Shown here piece after piece: positions 45,013 to 52,818 of a DNA stretch of 64,000 nucleotides (its first letter is position 1; each line of letters opens with the position of its first letter). The notes beneath the pieces were generated by a model that made no database searches, had not been told where the DNA came from, and was given only the letters and a program-made list of their open reading frames with translations. A program made the position numbers and the translations under genes. The stretch is taken from assembly GCF_965227365.1 (NCBI RefSeq), contig NZ_OZ245754.1, forward strand, positions 5,022,001 through 5,086,000, written 5' to 3'. Source of the DNA: Hwanghaeella sp965227365. GTDB taxonomy: Bacteria; Pseudomonadota; Alphaproteobacteria; UBA8366; Aestuariispiraceae.

Positions 45013-45684
45013 ATGAACCCATTCAATGCATCGTTTCTAATGTCAGAGATGATCGACGAAGCCGAAGAGGCCGGCATCAAGATCGCTTTCCGAACAGATA
45101 TCGCCGCGCTTTACAGGCTGGAAAACGAGCTTTCCGGTAAAGCACTTTCACCCCTGTTTCATCCTGGGAAATTTGATCTGGTTTCCGATCGTGTTTTCTG
45201 GATCCACGGAACCAATGAGGAGGGGCGCACCGTGCATGTCCAGGCGTCCAAATTGGACGATACGGGACGGAACAACCTAGAGGAGCTGTTGCAGGCGCAA
45301 TTGTCCAGATGCTTCCATTCCGACCCGCCGCTGACCAACTGCACGCCGATGCGGCAATTGCGTGGGATGTGCGCCTATCACGGCGATACCTGGGTCGATC
45401 GGGACCTGCGCAAGAATGGTTTGGGGCCCTTGCTGACGAAGATCGGACTGCTGGCGACCTTCATTCGCTGGCAGCCGGACTATGTCTATGCCTGGTTCGA
45501 GAACCCGATCATGTATGGCGGTTTCGGGGTGCGGTCCTGGTACACCAATTTTGCCCGTGTCGGGCAGCACTGGCACAAATGGATCCTGCCGCACGAATTC
45601 TTCTCGTGGATGTCCCACGAGGACATGATCAATTTAATAGAATTGGAGACTCCGCGAAGCGGGCTAAAACACCTACAGCGTTGA
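45013..45684 (+). CDS. Uncharacterised GNAT-like acyltransferase (copy A)
   Basis: A 223-residue protein, clearly a paralogue of the gene at 50781. Shared blocks are LSP(L/I)F, FWI(H/Q)G-N--G, QA---DD-G--NL, Y-G(D/E)TW and RW(Q/R)PDY(V/M)Y. The copy at 50781 shows a GNAT-type acetyl-CoA loop (YRGGGLA), degenerate here (LRKNGLG), so copy A might have altered or lost acyl-CoA binding. No family name can be given with certainty. Ribosome site GGGAG precedes the ATG. Its last 56 bases overlap the tail of the convergent PAS-like gene, the same arrangement as the second pair. Confidence 0.6.
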   Translation: MNPFNASFLMSEMIDEAEEAGIKIAFRTDIAALYRLENELSGKALSPLFHPGKFDLVSDRVFWIHGTNEEGRTVHVQASKLDDTGRNNLEELLQAQLSRCFHSDPPLTNCTPMRQLRGMCAYHGDTWVDRDLRKNGLGPLLTKIGLLATFIRWQPDYVYAWFENPIMYGGFGVRSWYTNFARVGQHWHKWILPHEFFSWMSHEDMINLIELETPRSGLKHLQR

Positions 45685-46111
45685 ACTCGCGGAACTTGAC
45701 GGGGAATACGTAGCGGAAGAACTCCACCGAATACTTCGTGCCGTAGACGTCGATCGGCGCACGCACGCGTTGCGCGATCGGCGTTTCGGTGCGGGTTACG
45801 GTCCAATAGTCGCGGTTCAACGTCTGCTCAAAAGCGCTGTCCGGGACGCCTTCCTTGCCCTGCGCCTCGACGCAGAAATCCTGACCATAAAGATCGCCGA
45901 CGACGGATTGCGCCCCGCAATACAGATACTTGGACCCGTTGTCGCCGACCGCATGGAGTTGCAGGAAGGGCAGAATACCCTCCAACTCGTCATGGTTCAG
46001 CGCAAACCGGCCTTTGGATGTGGCATACCAATCCAGGCAACGCCGGAATACGGCATCGTCCACCTCCCCGGGGGAGTTCAAGGCCACCTTTTCCATCGGT
46101 ATGTTGAGCAA
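45629..46111 (-). CDS. PAS-like protein (copy A), convergent with GNAT-like A
   Basis: A 160-residue protein whose body (LQLHAVGDNGSKYLYCG...YGQDF, then RDYWTVTRTETPI and EFFRYVFPV) has the order of a PAS_5-type sensor fold, and aligns in outline with the C-terminal half of the protein at 51445-52380. No output domain is present. The first start is TTG at 46111; ATG at 46096 is an alternative without ribosome site. The small gene upstream ends 5 bases before it, so the two are probably co-transcribed. Its 3' end overlaps GNAT-like A by 56 bases. Confidence 0.55.
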   Translation of the reverse strand: MLNIPMEKVALNSPGEVDDAVFRRCLDWYATSKGRFALNHDELEGILPFLQLHAVGDNGSKYLYCGAQSVVGDLYGQDFCVEAQGKEGVPDSAFEQTLNRDYWTVTRTETPIAQRVRAPIDVYGTKYSVEFFRYVFPVKFREFNAVGVLARFAESPILLN

Positions 46112-46116
46112 GGGAT

Positions 46117-46347
46117 TTATCCGCCCTTCCGCGCGAGGTCCCGGAAACCTTCAATGAAGCCGATCAGGTCGCGCATCTGCTGATTGTTCAACTCGCTCAG
46201 CGATAAAACGCCGAACTTGTCTGAGATATAGGTCCGAATAAGTGGCGCCAGTTCGAAATCCTCGGAAAGAGCCTGAATCTTCGCGGCATTGCTGTCGAGC
46301 AGAATGCTGAGGATTTCCGAAGACACCTGTGCTTGTCTATTGACCAT
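46117..46347 (-). CDS. Small helical protein upstream of PAS-like A
   Basis: A 76-residue protein from ATG at 46347 with charged, mostly helical sequence (VSSEILSILLDSNAAKIQAL, FGVLSLSELNNQQMRDLIGFIEGF). No family was recognised, no signal peptide or membrane span seen. It lies 94 bases after the XRE gene and 5 bases before PAS-like A on the same strand, so it may be a member of that operon. Confidence 0.5.
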   Translation of the reverse strand: MVNRQAQVSSEILSILLDSNAAKIQALSEDFELAPLIRTYISDKFGVLSLSELNNQQMRDLIGFIEGFRDLARKGG

Positions 46348-46441
46348 TGTGTACCACACCGCTGGTGAACAAGAGTGGTCGCACTGTAGTCCACTAAACC
46401 CAAACGAGCAATTGCCGCAAATCGTCACACGACCGTGGTTG

Positions 46442-46921
46442 TCACACCGGCAGCAAGCGGTTCAGGAATGTCGAACGCTGACGGTCCTCCTCTTCCAGAT
46501 GCACGAAATGCTCATACATCAAGGCAATCAGTCGGGCGCGCTTTTCCGTAGAAATAGTGACGTCGAACTGGGCCAGACGTTCTTCAAGGTTTTCGATGAC
46601 CATCGCCAACAGGTCGTGGTCGATCGGTCCTTCCTGGTCGGTGGCGGGGCGGTGCTCCTCGCCATAGGCAAGCCAATCGAGCCCGACACCGGCGGCCGAC
46701 GCCAAGGCACGGACCGTGAAGAATGTCGGTTTCGCTTTTCCGTCGATATACTTGGTGATCATCTCGGCTTTGACATTCGCAATCAGGCCGGCGCGCTTGC
46801 GGCTGCCGATTTCCTCGACAACCTGCCGTAGGCGGTCCCTGAAGCCGGTGTCCTGAGAGAAATCTTCCGGCCAGATCGTCGCATCGGCCTGTGCCGGCCG
46901 TTCCTTCGTGATCGTACTCAT
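46442..46921 (-). CDS. XRE-family helix-turn-helix regulator
   Basis: A 159-residue protein. The HTH of the Cro/CI type covers about residues 40-95 (NVKAEMITKYIDGKAKPTFF, then VRALASAAGVGLDWLAYGE), while the C-terminal 65 residues form a charged helical tail (LLAMVIENLEERLAQFDVTI) that may mediate oligomerisation. Phage repressor-like regulators have this shape, but no peptidase domain is present. It is divergent from the ParB-like gene, with a 228-base shared promoter region. Confidence 0.78.
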   Translation of the reverse strand: MSTITKERPAQADATIWPEDFSQDTGFRDRLRQVVEEIGSRKRAGLIANVKAEMITKYIDGKAKPTFFTVRALASAAGVGLDWLAYGEEHRPATDQEGPIDHDLLAMVIENLEERLAQFDVTISTEKRARLIALMYEHFVHLEEEDRQRSTFLNRLLPV

Positions 46922-47149
46922 TTGCGGTCTAAAACCCCTTGTTTGCGGGCCCCGTATGGACCCGGATCGCCAGTTGCCCCGGACCGGCCGCCAAACCCTA
47001 ACTATGGTCGCTGATCCATGCGATGACAACCAACCGAAAGTATCGCTTTTTTATGCCGACAAAAAGGGATGCTCTTAACTCTGCGGATTGAAATGGCCCG
47101 CATCGATGCATTAGGTTGATAACGTTCACGGTCGGGAGGGGGCTGGCCG

Positions 47150-48028
47150 ATGGACCGCATGGACGTGATCGCCCCTTTCTGCTTACCCCCTTTGGAACAA
47201 TGGCTTTTTCGTCGTATGGAAGTACATCAAATACCCTTGTCCGATATTGAGGTCCGAGATCGCCTCCGGCCTGCCACGGCGGAATATGTCGACGGTTTGG
47301 CAGGCGACATGGACAAGCGTGGACTGCGTTCTCCGATCGAGGTGAGCGAATGCGACGGTGAAAAGCCCTATATACTTGTAAGCGGATTGCACCGGTTGAT
47401 GGCGGCGCGGCAGCTTGGCTGGGATGTGATTCCAGCGTTCATCGTATCCGGAACCGACAAGGAATTGCGGCTGGATGAACTGTTGGAAAACCTGCAGCGG
47501 AACGAATTGACGCGCCTGGAACGCTGTCTTTTTGTGGCTGAATACCGTCGATTGATCCAAGAAAGGCGGCCCGAGACCCGCCGTGGTGGAGATCGCAAGA
47601 GTGGGGAGTTCCACCAAAGTGCAGCCGATGGCACTTTGACAAGTTGGTGGGATGATCTTGCCGTGCGGTCCGAGCGGTCCCGCCGCACCATCATGCGCGA
47701 AGCGTCCGTCGGGGAGAAATTGGACCCCGCGGCGGTTTCCAAGCTCAGCGGGTCGCCCGTCGCCGACAATCTCGGCGAGTTGGAGGTGCTCAGCAAATTC
47801 GACGGAAATAAACAGGCGCAGATTGCCGACGTGCTCGCCGCGACGAATGCGCCGGTGCCTACCGTTGGAGCGGCGATACGGGCCATGGAAAAGGGCGGTT
47901 CTTCCGAGGAATTGCCCGGGCCGGACGATGTTGCCTACAACAAGCTGCTGTGGCATTGGCGCTCCGCTAGCGCGTCCGTACGCCGCCGCTTCATCGTCCA
48001 TGTCCTGGAAGACAAGGACCTGCCTTGA
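47150..48028 (+). CDS. ParB-like N-terminal domain protein
   Basis: A 292-residue protein with a ParB/Srx-fold domain at about residues 22-115 (VHQIPLSDIEVRDRLRP, EVSECDGEKPYILVSGLHRLMAARQLGWD). The usual ParB GERR box II is replaced by GLHR, as in mobile-element and phage ParB-like proteins rather than chromosomal ParB. Downstream an HTH-like stretch (SPVADNLGELEVL) and a charged C-terminus follow. GGGAGGGG precedes the ATG. It is 119 bases upstream of pheT on the same strand, so pheT may rely on transcription from this gene's promoter. Confidence 0.75.
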   Translation: MDRMDVIAPFCLPPLEQWLFRRMEVHQIPLSDIEVRDRLRPATAEYVDGLAGDMDKRGLRSPIEVSECDGEKPYILVSGLHRLMAARQLGWDVIPAFIVSGTDKELRLDELLENLQRNELTRLERCLFVAEYRRLIQERRPETRRGGDRKSGEFHQSAADGTLTSWWDDLAVRSERSRRTIMREASVGEKLDPAAVSKLSGSPVADNLGELEVLSKFDGNKQAQIADVLAATNAPVPTVGAAIRAMEKGGSSEELPGPDDVAYNKLLWHWRSASASVRRRFIVHVLEDKDLP

Positions 48029-48147
48029 TCGGGGCGGCCTGCCTGTCCGCGGGGCTGCCTTGTTTCGCGCGCCGCGCCTGTTTATAAGCCCCGTACGCCT
48101 TGCGTTTCGGGCGCCTTCAACATGCATTCCACGGTCACGGCAAGCAC

Positions 48148-50556
48148 ATGAAATTCACACTCTCCTGGCTCAAGGATCACCTCGACACTGACGCATCGGT
48201 TCGGGAAATCGCCGACAAGCTGACCTCCATCGGGCTCGAAGTCGAATCCGTCGACGATCCCTCCGCGGCCTTGGCGCCCTTCGTGATCGGTTATGTCGAG
48301 GAAGCGCGGAAGCATCCCAACGCCGACCGGTTACAGGTTTGCCGTGTGAATACCGGCAGCGATGTCATTCAGGTGGTGTGCGGCGCGCCCAACGCGCGGA
48401 CAGGCATGAAGGGCGTGTTCGCGCCCGCCGGCGCGCATATTCCCGGAACGGGGATCGACCTGAAAGCCGGCGAGATCCGGGGAGAAGCCTCGAATGGGAT
48501 GCTGTGCTCCGAACGCGAGATGGGCCTGAGTGACGAGCATGACGGCATCATTGAATTGGCCGATGACGCCCCGGTCGGCACGAGTTTCGCGTCTTTTGCC
48601 GGTCTGGACGACCCGGTTTTCGAGATCGGCATTACCCCGAACCGTGCGGATTGCTTGGGCGTCTATGGTATTGCACGCGACCTTGCAGCGGCCGGGCTCG
48701 GCACGCTGAAGGCCCCGAACTACGACCGTGTCGACGGGGTCTACGAGAGCCCGTTGAAATGGGAAATCGCCGACGAGGCGGCAGGCGCATGCCAATATGT
48801 GGCAGGCCGCCATTTCCGCAACGTCAGGAACGGTCCCAGCCCGAAATGGATGCAGCAGCGGCTTAAGGCGATTGGTCTGCGGCCGATTTCCGCCTTGGTG
48901 GATATCACGAACTACGTGACCTTCGACCTGGGACGGCCGCTTCATGTCTTCGACGCGGACAAGGTCAAAGGCAATCCGACCATGCGTTTCGCCCGGGACG
49001 GCGAGAGCATCCTGGCGCTGGACGGGCGTGAATATGCGCTTGATGACAGCATGCTGGTGATCGCGGACGAGAACGGCCCCGAAGGGATCGGCGGCGTCAT
49101 GGGCGGCGAACTGTCCGGATGTACGGCCGACACGACGAATGTTTTCCTGGAAGTCGCTTTGTTCGACCCGATCAAGGTCGCGGAAACGGGCCGGAAACTG
49201 GGTATCAATTCGGATGCCAGGTATCGTTTCGAACGCGGTCTCGATCCTGCATCGGCCCAATGGGGCGTTCAGGTCGCCACGCGCCTTATCCTGGAACTTT
49301 GCGGCGGCGAGGCCAGCGACGAAGTCTCCGTCGGCGAAATTCCGGTTCTCGATCGCAAGATCGACCTGCGTATGGCGCGGTTGCAGCGGCATAGCGGCAT
49401 CGAGGTGCCGGCGGCGGAAGCGGAGGCCATCCTGTCGCGCCTGGGATTCGGAACCATGCGAGATGGGCATGTGGTGACCGCGGATGTTCCCGGCTGGCGC
49501 AAGGACGTCGAAACGGAATACTGCCTTATCGAGGAAGTTCTGCGGATCCACGGATTCGACAAGGTTCCCGCTGTTCCTCTGACGCCGGATACGGCGCTGC
49601 CGACACCGGCGGTCACCACCGAGCAGCGGCGGGTTGCCTATGCGAAGAAAGTCCTGGCACAGCGTGGCATGCTGGAAGCCGTGACGTGGTCCTTCATGCC
49701 GTCGGCACTGGCGATGAAATTCGCCGACCAGGACAATTTCGACCTGGATGAGATGACGCTCGCCAATCCGATCAGTGCCGATCTTGATGTCATGCGGCCA
49801 AGTGTCCTGCCGAACCTTATCCAGGCGGTTGTGCGCAATGCCGACCGGGGGCAGCCCGACGGCACCCTGTTCGAGGTCGGGCCTGCCTTCCGTGACCCGT
49901 CGCCGAAAGGGCAGGATACCGTCGCTGCCGGGATCAGGGCCGGAAAGACGGGACCGAGGCATTGGGAGCAGGCCCCGCGGGATGTCGACGCATATGACGC
50001 CAAGGCGGATGCCATGGCCGTGCTCGAAGCATGCGGTGCGCCGGTCCAGAATCTGCAAGTCTCGACCGACGCCCCCTCCTGGTATCATCCGGGGCGTTCC
50101 GGCGGTCTGCGACTGGGGCCGAATGTGCTTGCCTGGTTCGGCGAACTGCATCCCGGCCTGGCGCGGCAAATGGATATCAAGGGACGGGCCGCTGTTTTCG
50201 AAGTCTTTATGGACAGAATTCCGCAGCCGCGGGCGAAAGGTGGCGGCAAGGCGCGTCCCTTGCTGAAGACGGAAAATCTGTTGCCGGTCTATCGCGATTT
50301 CGCCTTCCTCGTCTCCGCCGACACGCCTGCCGATGCCTTGGTGCGCTCGGCCGCAGGTGCGGACAAGAAGATGATCGCGGATGCATCGGTCTTCGACGTC
50401 TATGCCGGGGCGGAGCTCGAAGGGCAGAAGTCGGTCGCGGTTTCGGTGACGATCCAGCCGACGGACAAGACACTGACCGATGAGGAAATCGAGGCGATCG
50501 CCGCAAAAGTCGTCGCCAATGTCGAGAAGCAGACGGGCGGCAAACTGCGCGCCTAA
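48148..50556 (+). CDS. pheT: Phenylalanyl-tRNA synthetase beta subunit
   Basis: PheT is the large subunit of the synthetase; it holds the tRNA and edits mischarged tyrosine. The 802-residue protein begins MKFTLSWLKDHLDTD, has the OB-fold tRNA-binding domain (about residues 40-150), the B3/B4 editing domain and B5 domain, then the catalytic-like core and a C-terminal FDX-ACB domain (VYRDFAFLVSADTPADALV). Start at 48148 is used because the 16 upstream codons are unlike the family. It is separated from pheS by a gene cluster. Confidence 0.95.
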   Translation: MKFTLSWLKDHLDTDASVREIADKLTSIGLEVESVDDPSAALAPFVIGYVEEARKHPNADRLQVCRVNTGSDVIQVVCGAPNARTGMKGVFAPAGAHIPGTGIDLKAGEIRGEASNGMLCSEREMGLSDEHDGIIELADDAPVGTSFASFAGLDDPVFEIGITPNRADCLGVYGIARDLAAAGLGTLKAPNYDRVDGVYESPLKWEIADEAAGACQYVAGRHFRNVRNGPSPKWMQQRLKAIGLRPISALVDITNYVTFDLGRPLHVFDADKVKGNPTMRFARDGESILALDGREYALDDSMLVIADENGPEGIGGVMGGELSGCTADTTNVFLEVALFDPIKVAETGRKLGINSDARYRFERGLDPASAQWGVQVATRLILELCGGEASDEVSVGEIPVLDRKIDLRMARLQRHSGIEVPAAEAEAILSRLGFGTMRDGHVVTADVPGWRKDVETEYCLIEEVLRIHGFDKVPAVPLTPDTALPTPAVTTEQRRVAYAKKVLAQRGMLEAVTWSFMPSALAMKFADQDNFDLDEMTLANPISADLDVMRPSVLPNLIQAVVRNADRGQPDGTLFEVGPAFRDPSPKGQDTVAAGIRAGKTGPRHWEQAPRDVDAYDAKADAMAVLEACGAPVQNLQVSTDAPSWYHPGRSGGLRLGPNVLAWFGELHPGLARQMDIKGRAAVFEVFMDRIPQPRAKGGGKARPLLKTENLLPVYRDFAFLVSADTPADALVRSAAGADKKMIADASVFDVYAGAELEGQKSVAVSVTIQPTDKTLTDEEIEAIAAKVVANVEKQTGGKLRA

Positions 50557-50655
50557 TATGGATCTGCATAGGGATCTGCGCCGTCGGTCGTGACGTTTGT
50601 CGGTTCAGTCCAAGCCCGATTATTGGGCGGGGACGCGGGGCAGACACCCACGGGA

Positions 50656-50691
50656 ATGTATTTTCCTGCGAATAATAGCAGGAAAATACAT
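50656..50691. promoter_or_regulatory. Perfect 14-bp-arm palindrome upstream of GNAT-like B
   Basis: ATGTATTTTCCTGC and GCAGGAAAATACAT are exact inverse copies separated by 8 bases. The site lies 100 bases after pheT and 90 bases before the GNAT-like B gene, and lacks the trailing T-run of a terminator, so an operator is more likely. An AT-rich stretch with a TATAAA-like -10 (near 50723) follows it. Confidence 0.65.
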
Positions 50692-50780
50692 AAAATTCAC
50701 CTTACGGTTTATTTTCTAATTTATAAAACGCGCTAGCGTGGTCCCGGCTTATTCGACAATGAAGAGGGCGGGCGGGACCC

Positions 50781-51494
50781 ATGATCAACGAGTTGAAGGT
50801 TGTTCGTTTTCTGACGACGCAGGAACAAAAAGCAAGTTCCGCCGGCGTCAGGATCGAGATGTCGACGGATTTCGTGCATCTGCAGAAACTGGTGGATCGG
50901 TTGGACGGGCGTGACCCGCTGTCGCCGATATTTGATTGGCGGAAGAACCCGGTCGGCCCCGAGAACGCATTCTGGATCCAAGGCGTGAACGACAAGGGCG
51001 ATTGCGTGTTGCTGCAAGCGGCGCGCGTGGATGACTTGGGTAATAGGAATCTGGCTCAGCATATCGCTGAGAACAGGGATCTGATCCACACCCCCTATTT
51101 CGAGGCGGATACCAAGAACTCCATTTTTGACGAGTGTTATCATTTGGAGCGGATAACGGGACGCGTGGTCTATGCGGGGGAGACCTGGATTTGTCCCGAA
51201 GGGCCCTATCGAGGCGGAGGTCTGGCCTCTGTCTGCTCGGGTTTCGCTTTTGGACTATCCCTGCTGCGCTGGCGGCCGGACTATATGTATGGCACCGCAA
51301 CCCACGCTTTGATGGTACGGGGCATTGCCGCGAAATACGGTTACTATCATCAACACCCGCGGGGACTACGCTGGCGTCGGGCGGATGGCGGCGGCAATGT
51401 CGATGAATGGATTGTCTGGATGGACTTGAAGGACCTGGCCGATGCTACGGGTTCCCTAGAAAGGGAAACGACGCATTTGGCAGCAGATCGGTGA
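50781..51494 (+). CDS. Uncharacterised GNAT-like acyltransferase (copy B)
   Basis: A 237-residue protein, paralogue of copy A at 45013. Its central part has a GNAT signature: strand VVYAGETW, a loop YRGGGLA (acetyl-CoA pyrophosphate binding) followed by helix SVCSGFAFGLSLL, then RWRPDYMYG and AAKYGYYH at motif B. Identity of the acyl donor and acceptor is unknown; AHL-synthase-like chemistry is conceivable but no defining LuxI residues were found. The convergent PAS-like B gene overlaps its last 50 bases. A palindrome stands upstream. Confidence 0.65.
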   Translation: MINELKVVRFLTTQEQKASSAGVRIEMSTDFVHLQKLVDRLDGRDPLSPIFDWRKNPVGPENAFWIQGVNDKGDCVLLQAARVDDLGNRNLAQHIAENRDLIHTPYFEADTKNSIFDECYHLERITGRVVYAGETWICPEGPYRGGGLASVCSGFAFGLSLLRWRPDYMYGTATHALMVRGIAAKYGYYHQHPRGLRWRRADGGGNVDEWIVWMDLKDLADATGSLERETTHLAADR

Positions 51495-52380
51495 AGACCT
51501 GTACAGCCGGCACATGGCCGCCGCTCGGTACCGGCAGCATCAGCCTCTGATACTGCACCCAGGTAGATAAACCGTTCGGCAGGTCCAGATGTCCGACAAC
51601 GAAGTCCAGGCGCGGCTGAAAATTGTGCGCAACGTCCCGGTATTCTCGACTCATCCTGTTTTCGTGCCTGTTATGCGCACCAAGTTTACGCGCATTGACG
51701 CTAAGCGCCTCCGATTTCCAGACGTCTCCGTAGTACCGCAGAATCGGTGCCTGCGTACCGATATAGCTGAGTCTCAGATTTTCATCATCGTCATCGGCCG
51801 AGACCAGTACCGCCCGTTTGTTGGCAAGTCTCCAGAATGCGTCCTTCGCATGCTGACAATTTGCATTCATCATCTGGCGCCAAAGGGAAAAGGCGAGACT
51901 GACGAAAGGGGTAACTATATTGCGGGCGTCCGGATCAATCTGACGGACGAAAGTGGTCGGCAGGGGCATCAGGTTGCCGGCGGCCGACAGGTCCCGAAAC
52001 CTGTCAGCGGCCAGTTTCGGGGAAAACAACCGTTCTACACACCAGCCCCCCATGTCGTAACAAAGCAGGATGACCTTCCCGGGGGTGGCGTCGCGGAGGC
52101 GCTGCTCGGTGAAACGTGCCGCACGGAAGCCGAGGCTCCTCGGGTTCCAGCGTACCACGAAGAAATAGGAGTCTCGGTACGTCGCGACCCCGCCCTGGTT
52201 ATAGTCCAGGACAGCGGGAATGGGTGTGACGCTGAGGTTCAGAATATGTGGGTTCAGTTCCGGCGCGAGGTCCATGGCGAGCGTTTCCACCCCGGACGAA
52301 TGGATGCGGGACGCCACGCCATACCGATTATCGTTCGAAAACGGTGGCAGATCTTTCGTAAGCCTCGTCAGCCCCATCAT
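51445..52380 (-). CDS. PAS-like protein (copy B) with a long N-terminal region
   Basis: A 311-residue protein. Residues from about 200 (LRLSYIGTQAPILRYYGDVW, REYRDVAHNFQP, TWVQYQRLMLPV, GGHVPAVQVF) match the PAS_5-like body of copy A. The first 200 residues have no match in copy A and no family recognised here. GGGGAGG lies 10 bases before ATG 52380; GTG 52389 is an alternative start. The gene converges on GNAT-like B with a 50-base overlap at their ends, repeating the layout of pair A. Confidence 0.58.
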   Translation of the reverse strand: MMGLTRLTKDLPPFSNDNRYGVASRIHSSGVETLAMDLAPELNPHILNLSVTPIPAVLDYNQGGVATYRDSYFFVVRWNPRSLGFRAARFTEQRLRDATPGKVILLCYDMGGWCVERLFSPKLAADRFRDLSAAGNLMPLPTTFVRQIDPDARNIVTPFVSLAFSLWRQMMNANCQHAKDAFWRLANKRAVLVSADDDDENLRLSYIGTQAPILRYYGDVWKSEALSVNARKLGAHNRHENRMSREYRDVAHNFQPRLDFVVGHLDLPNGLSTWVQYQRLMLPVPSGGHVPAVQVFTDLLPNASFPFLGNP

Positions 52381-52818
52381 CTTCGGCACGCCTCCCCATG
52401 CGCCTTAGGAATCAAAACCGCAAGCGTAGAAAATCTGGCACGGATCAAAAAAACTAGCAAACACAAACGCTTATAAACAAATATAAGGCGATATGCATTA
52501 GGTGTATGGATATCTAAAAGTTGTTATTCGCGGCGCACAGGGAAGCAGGTGCGCCGGAATGCGGTGCTCATGTAGTTTGTGGCTGCTGTCGGGGAAGCCG
52601 AATCTCAATCTGTAACGCGACACGGCATCAAGGGCGACGATGGGTATTCCCTACGCAGCAACTTCAATGGTAGTTAGGTGGTGGTGAGATCATGGCATGA
52701 GAATCTCTTTTCTTCGTTACTCTTCATCTACGTATGTTTCTACTGGCCTTATTAAGTAAATCACAGTAAATCGAAATAACCGAGAGAGAGTGAATACTTT
52801 ATGAGTAAGGAGGTCGGT
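52381..52818. other. Gene-poor AT-rich interval between PAS-like B and the J-domain-like gene
   Basis: No credible ORF is found here. The stretch is AT-rich compared with the surrounding genes and holds a CTTATA-N6-TATAAG inverted repeat (52470-52487), consistent with promoter or operator DNA for the divergent genes. A purine-rich AAGGAGG near 52807 sets the start of the gene at 52819. Confidence 0.5.

Noticed and set aside
48331..50169. Minus-strand ORF of 612 codons opposite pheT
   Set aside because: Shadow of a confident gene; composition rich in Arg/His/Gln without domain signals.
50781..51494. True LuxI-type autoinducer synthase
   Set aside because: GNAT-like loop and pair layout suggest it, but the family-defining N-terminal residues of LuxI were not found; left as GNAT-like.
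47106..52503. Shared 9-11 base motif (ATGCATTAGGT at 47106 and 52493; GCATTAGGT near 30780)
   Set aside because: Too short to exceed chance in a 64-kb window and not in a consistent position relative to starts.
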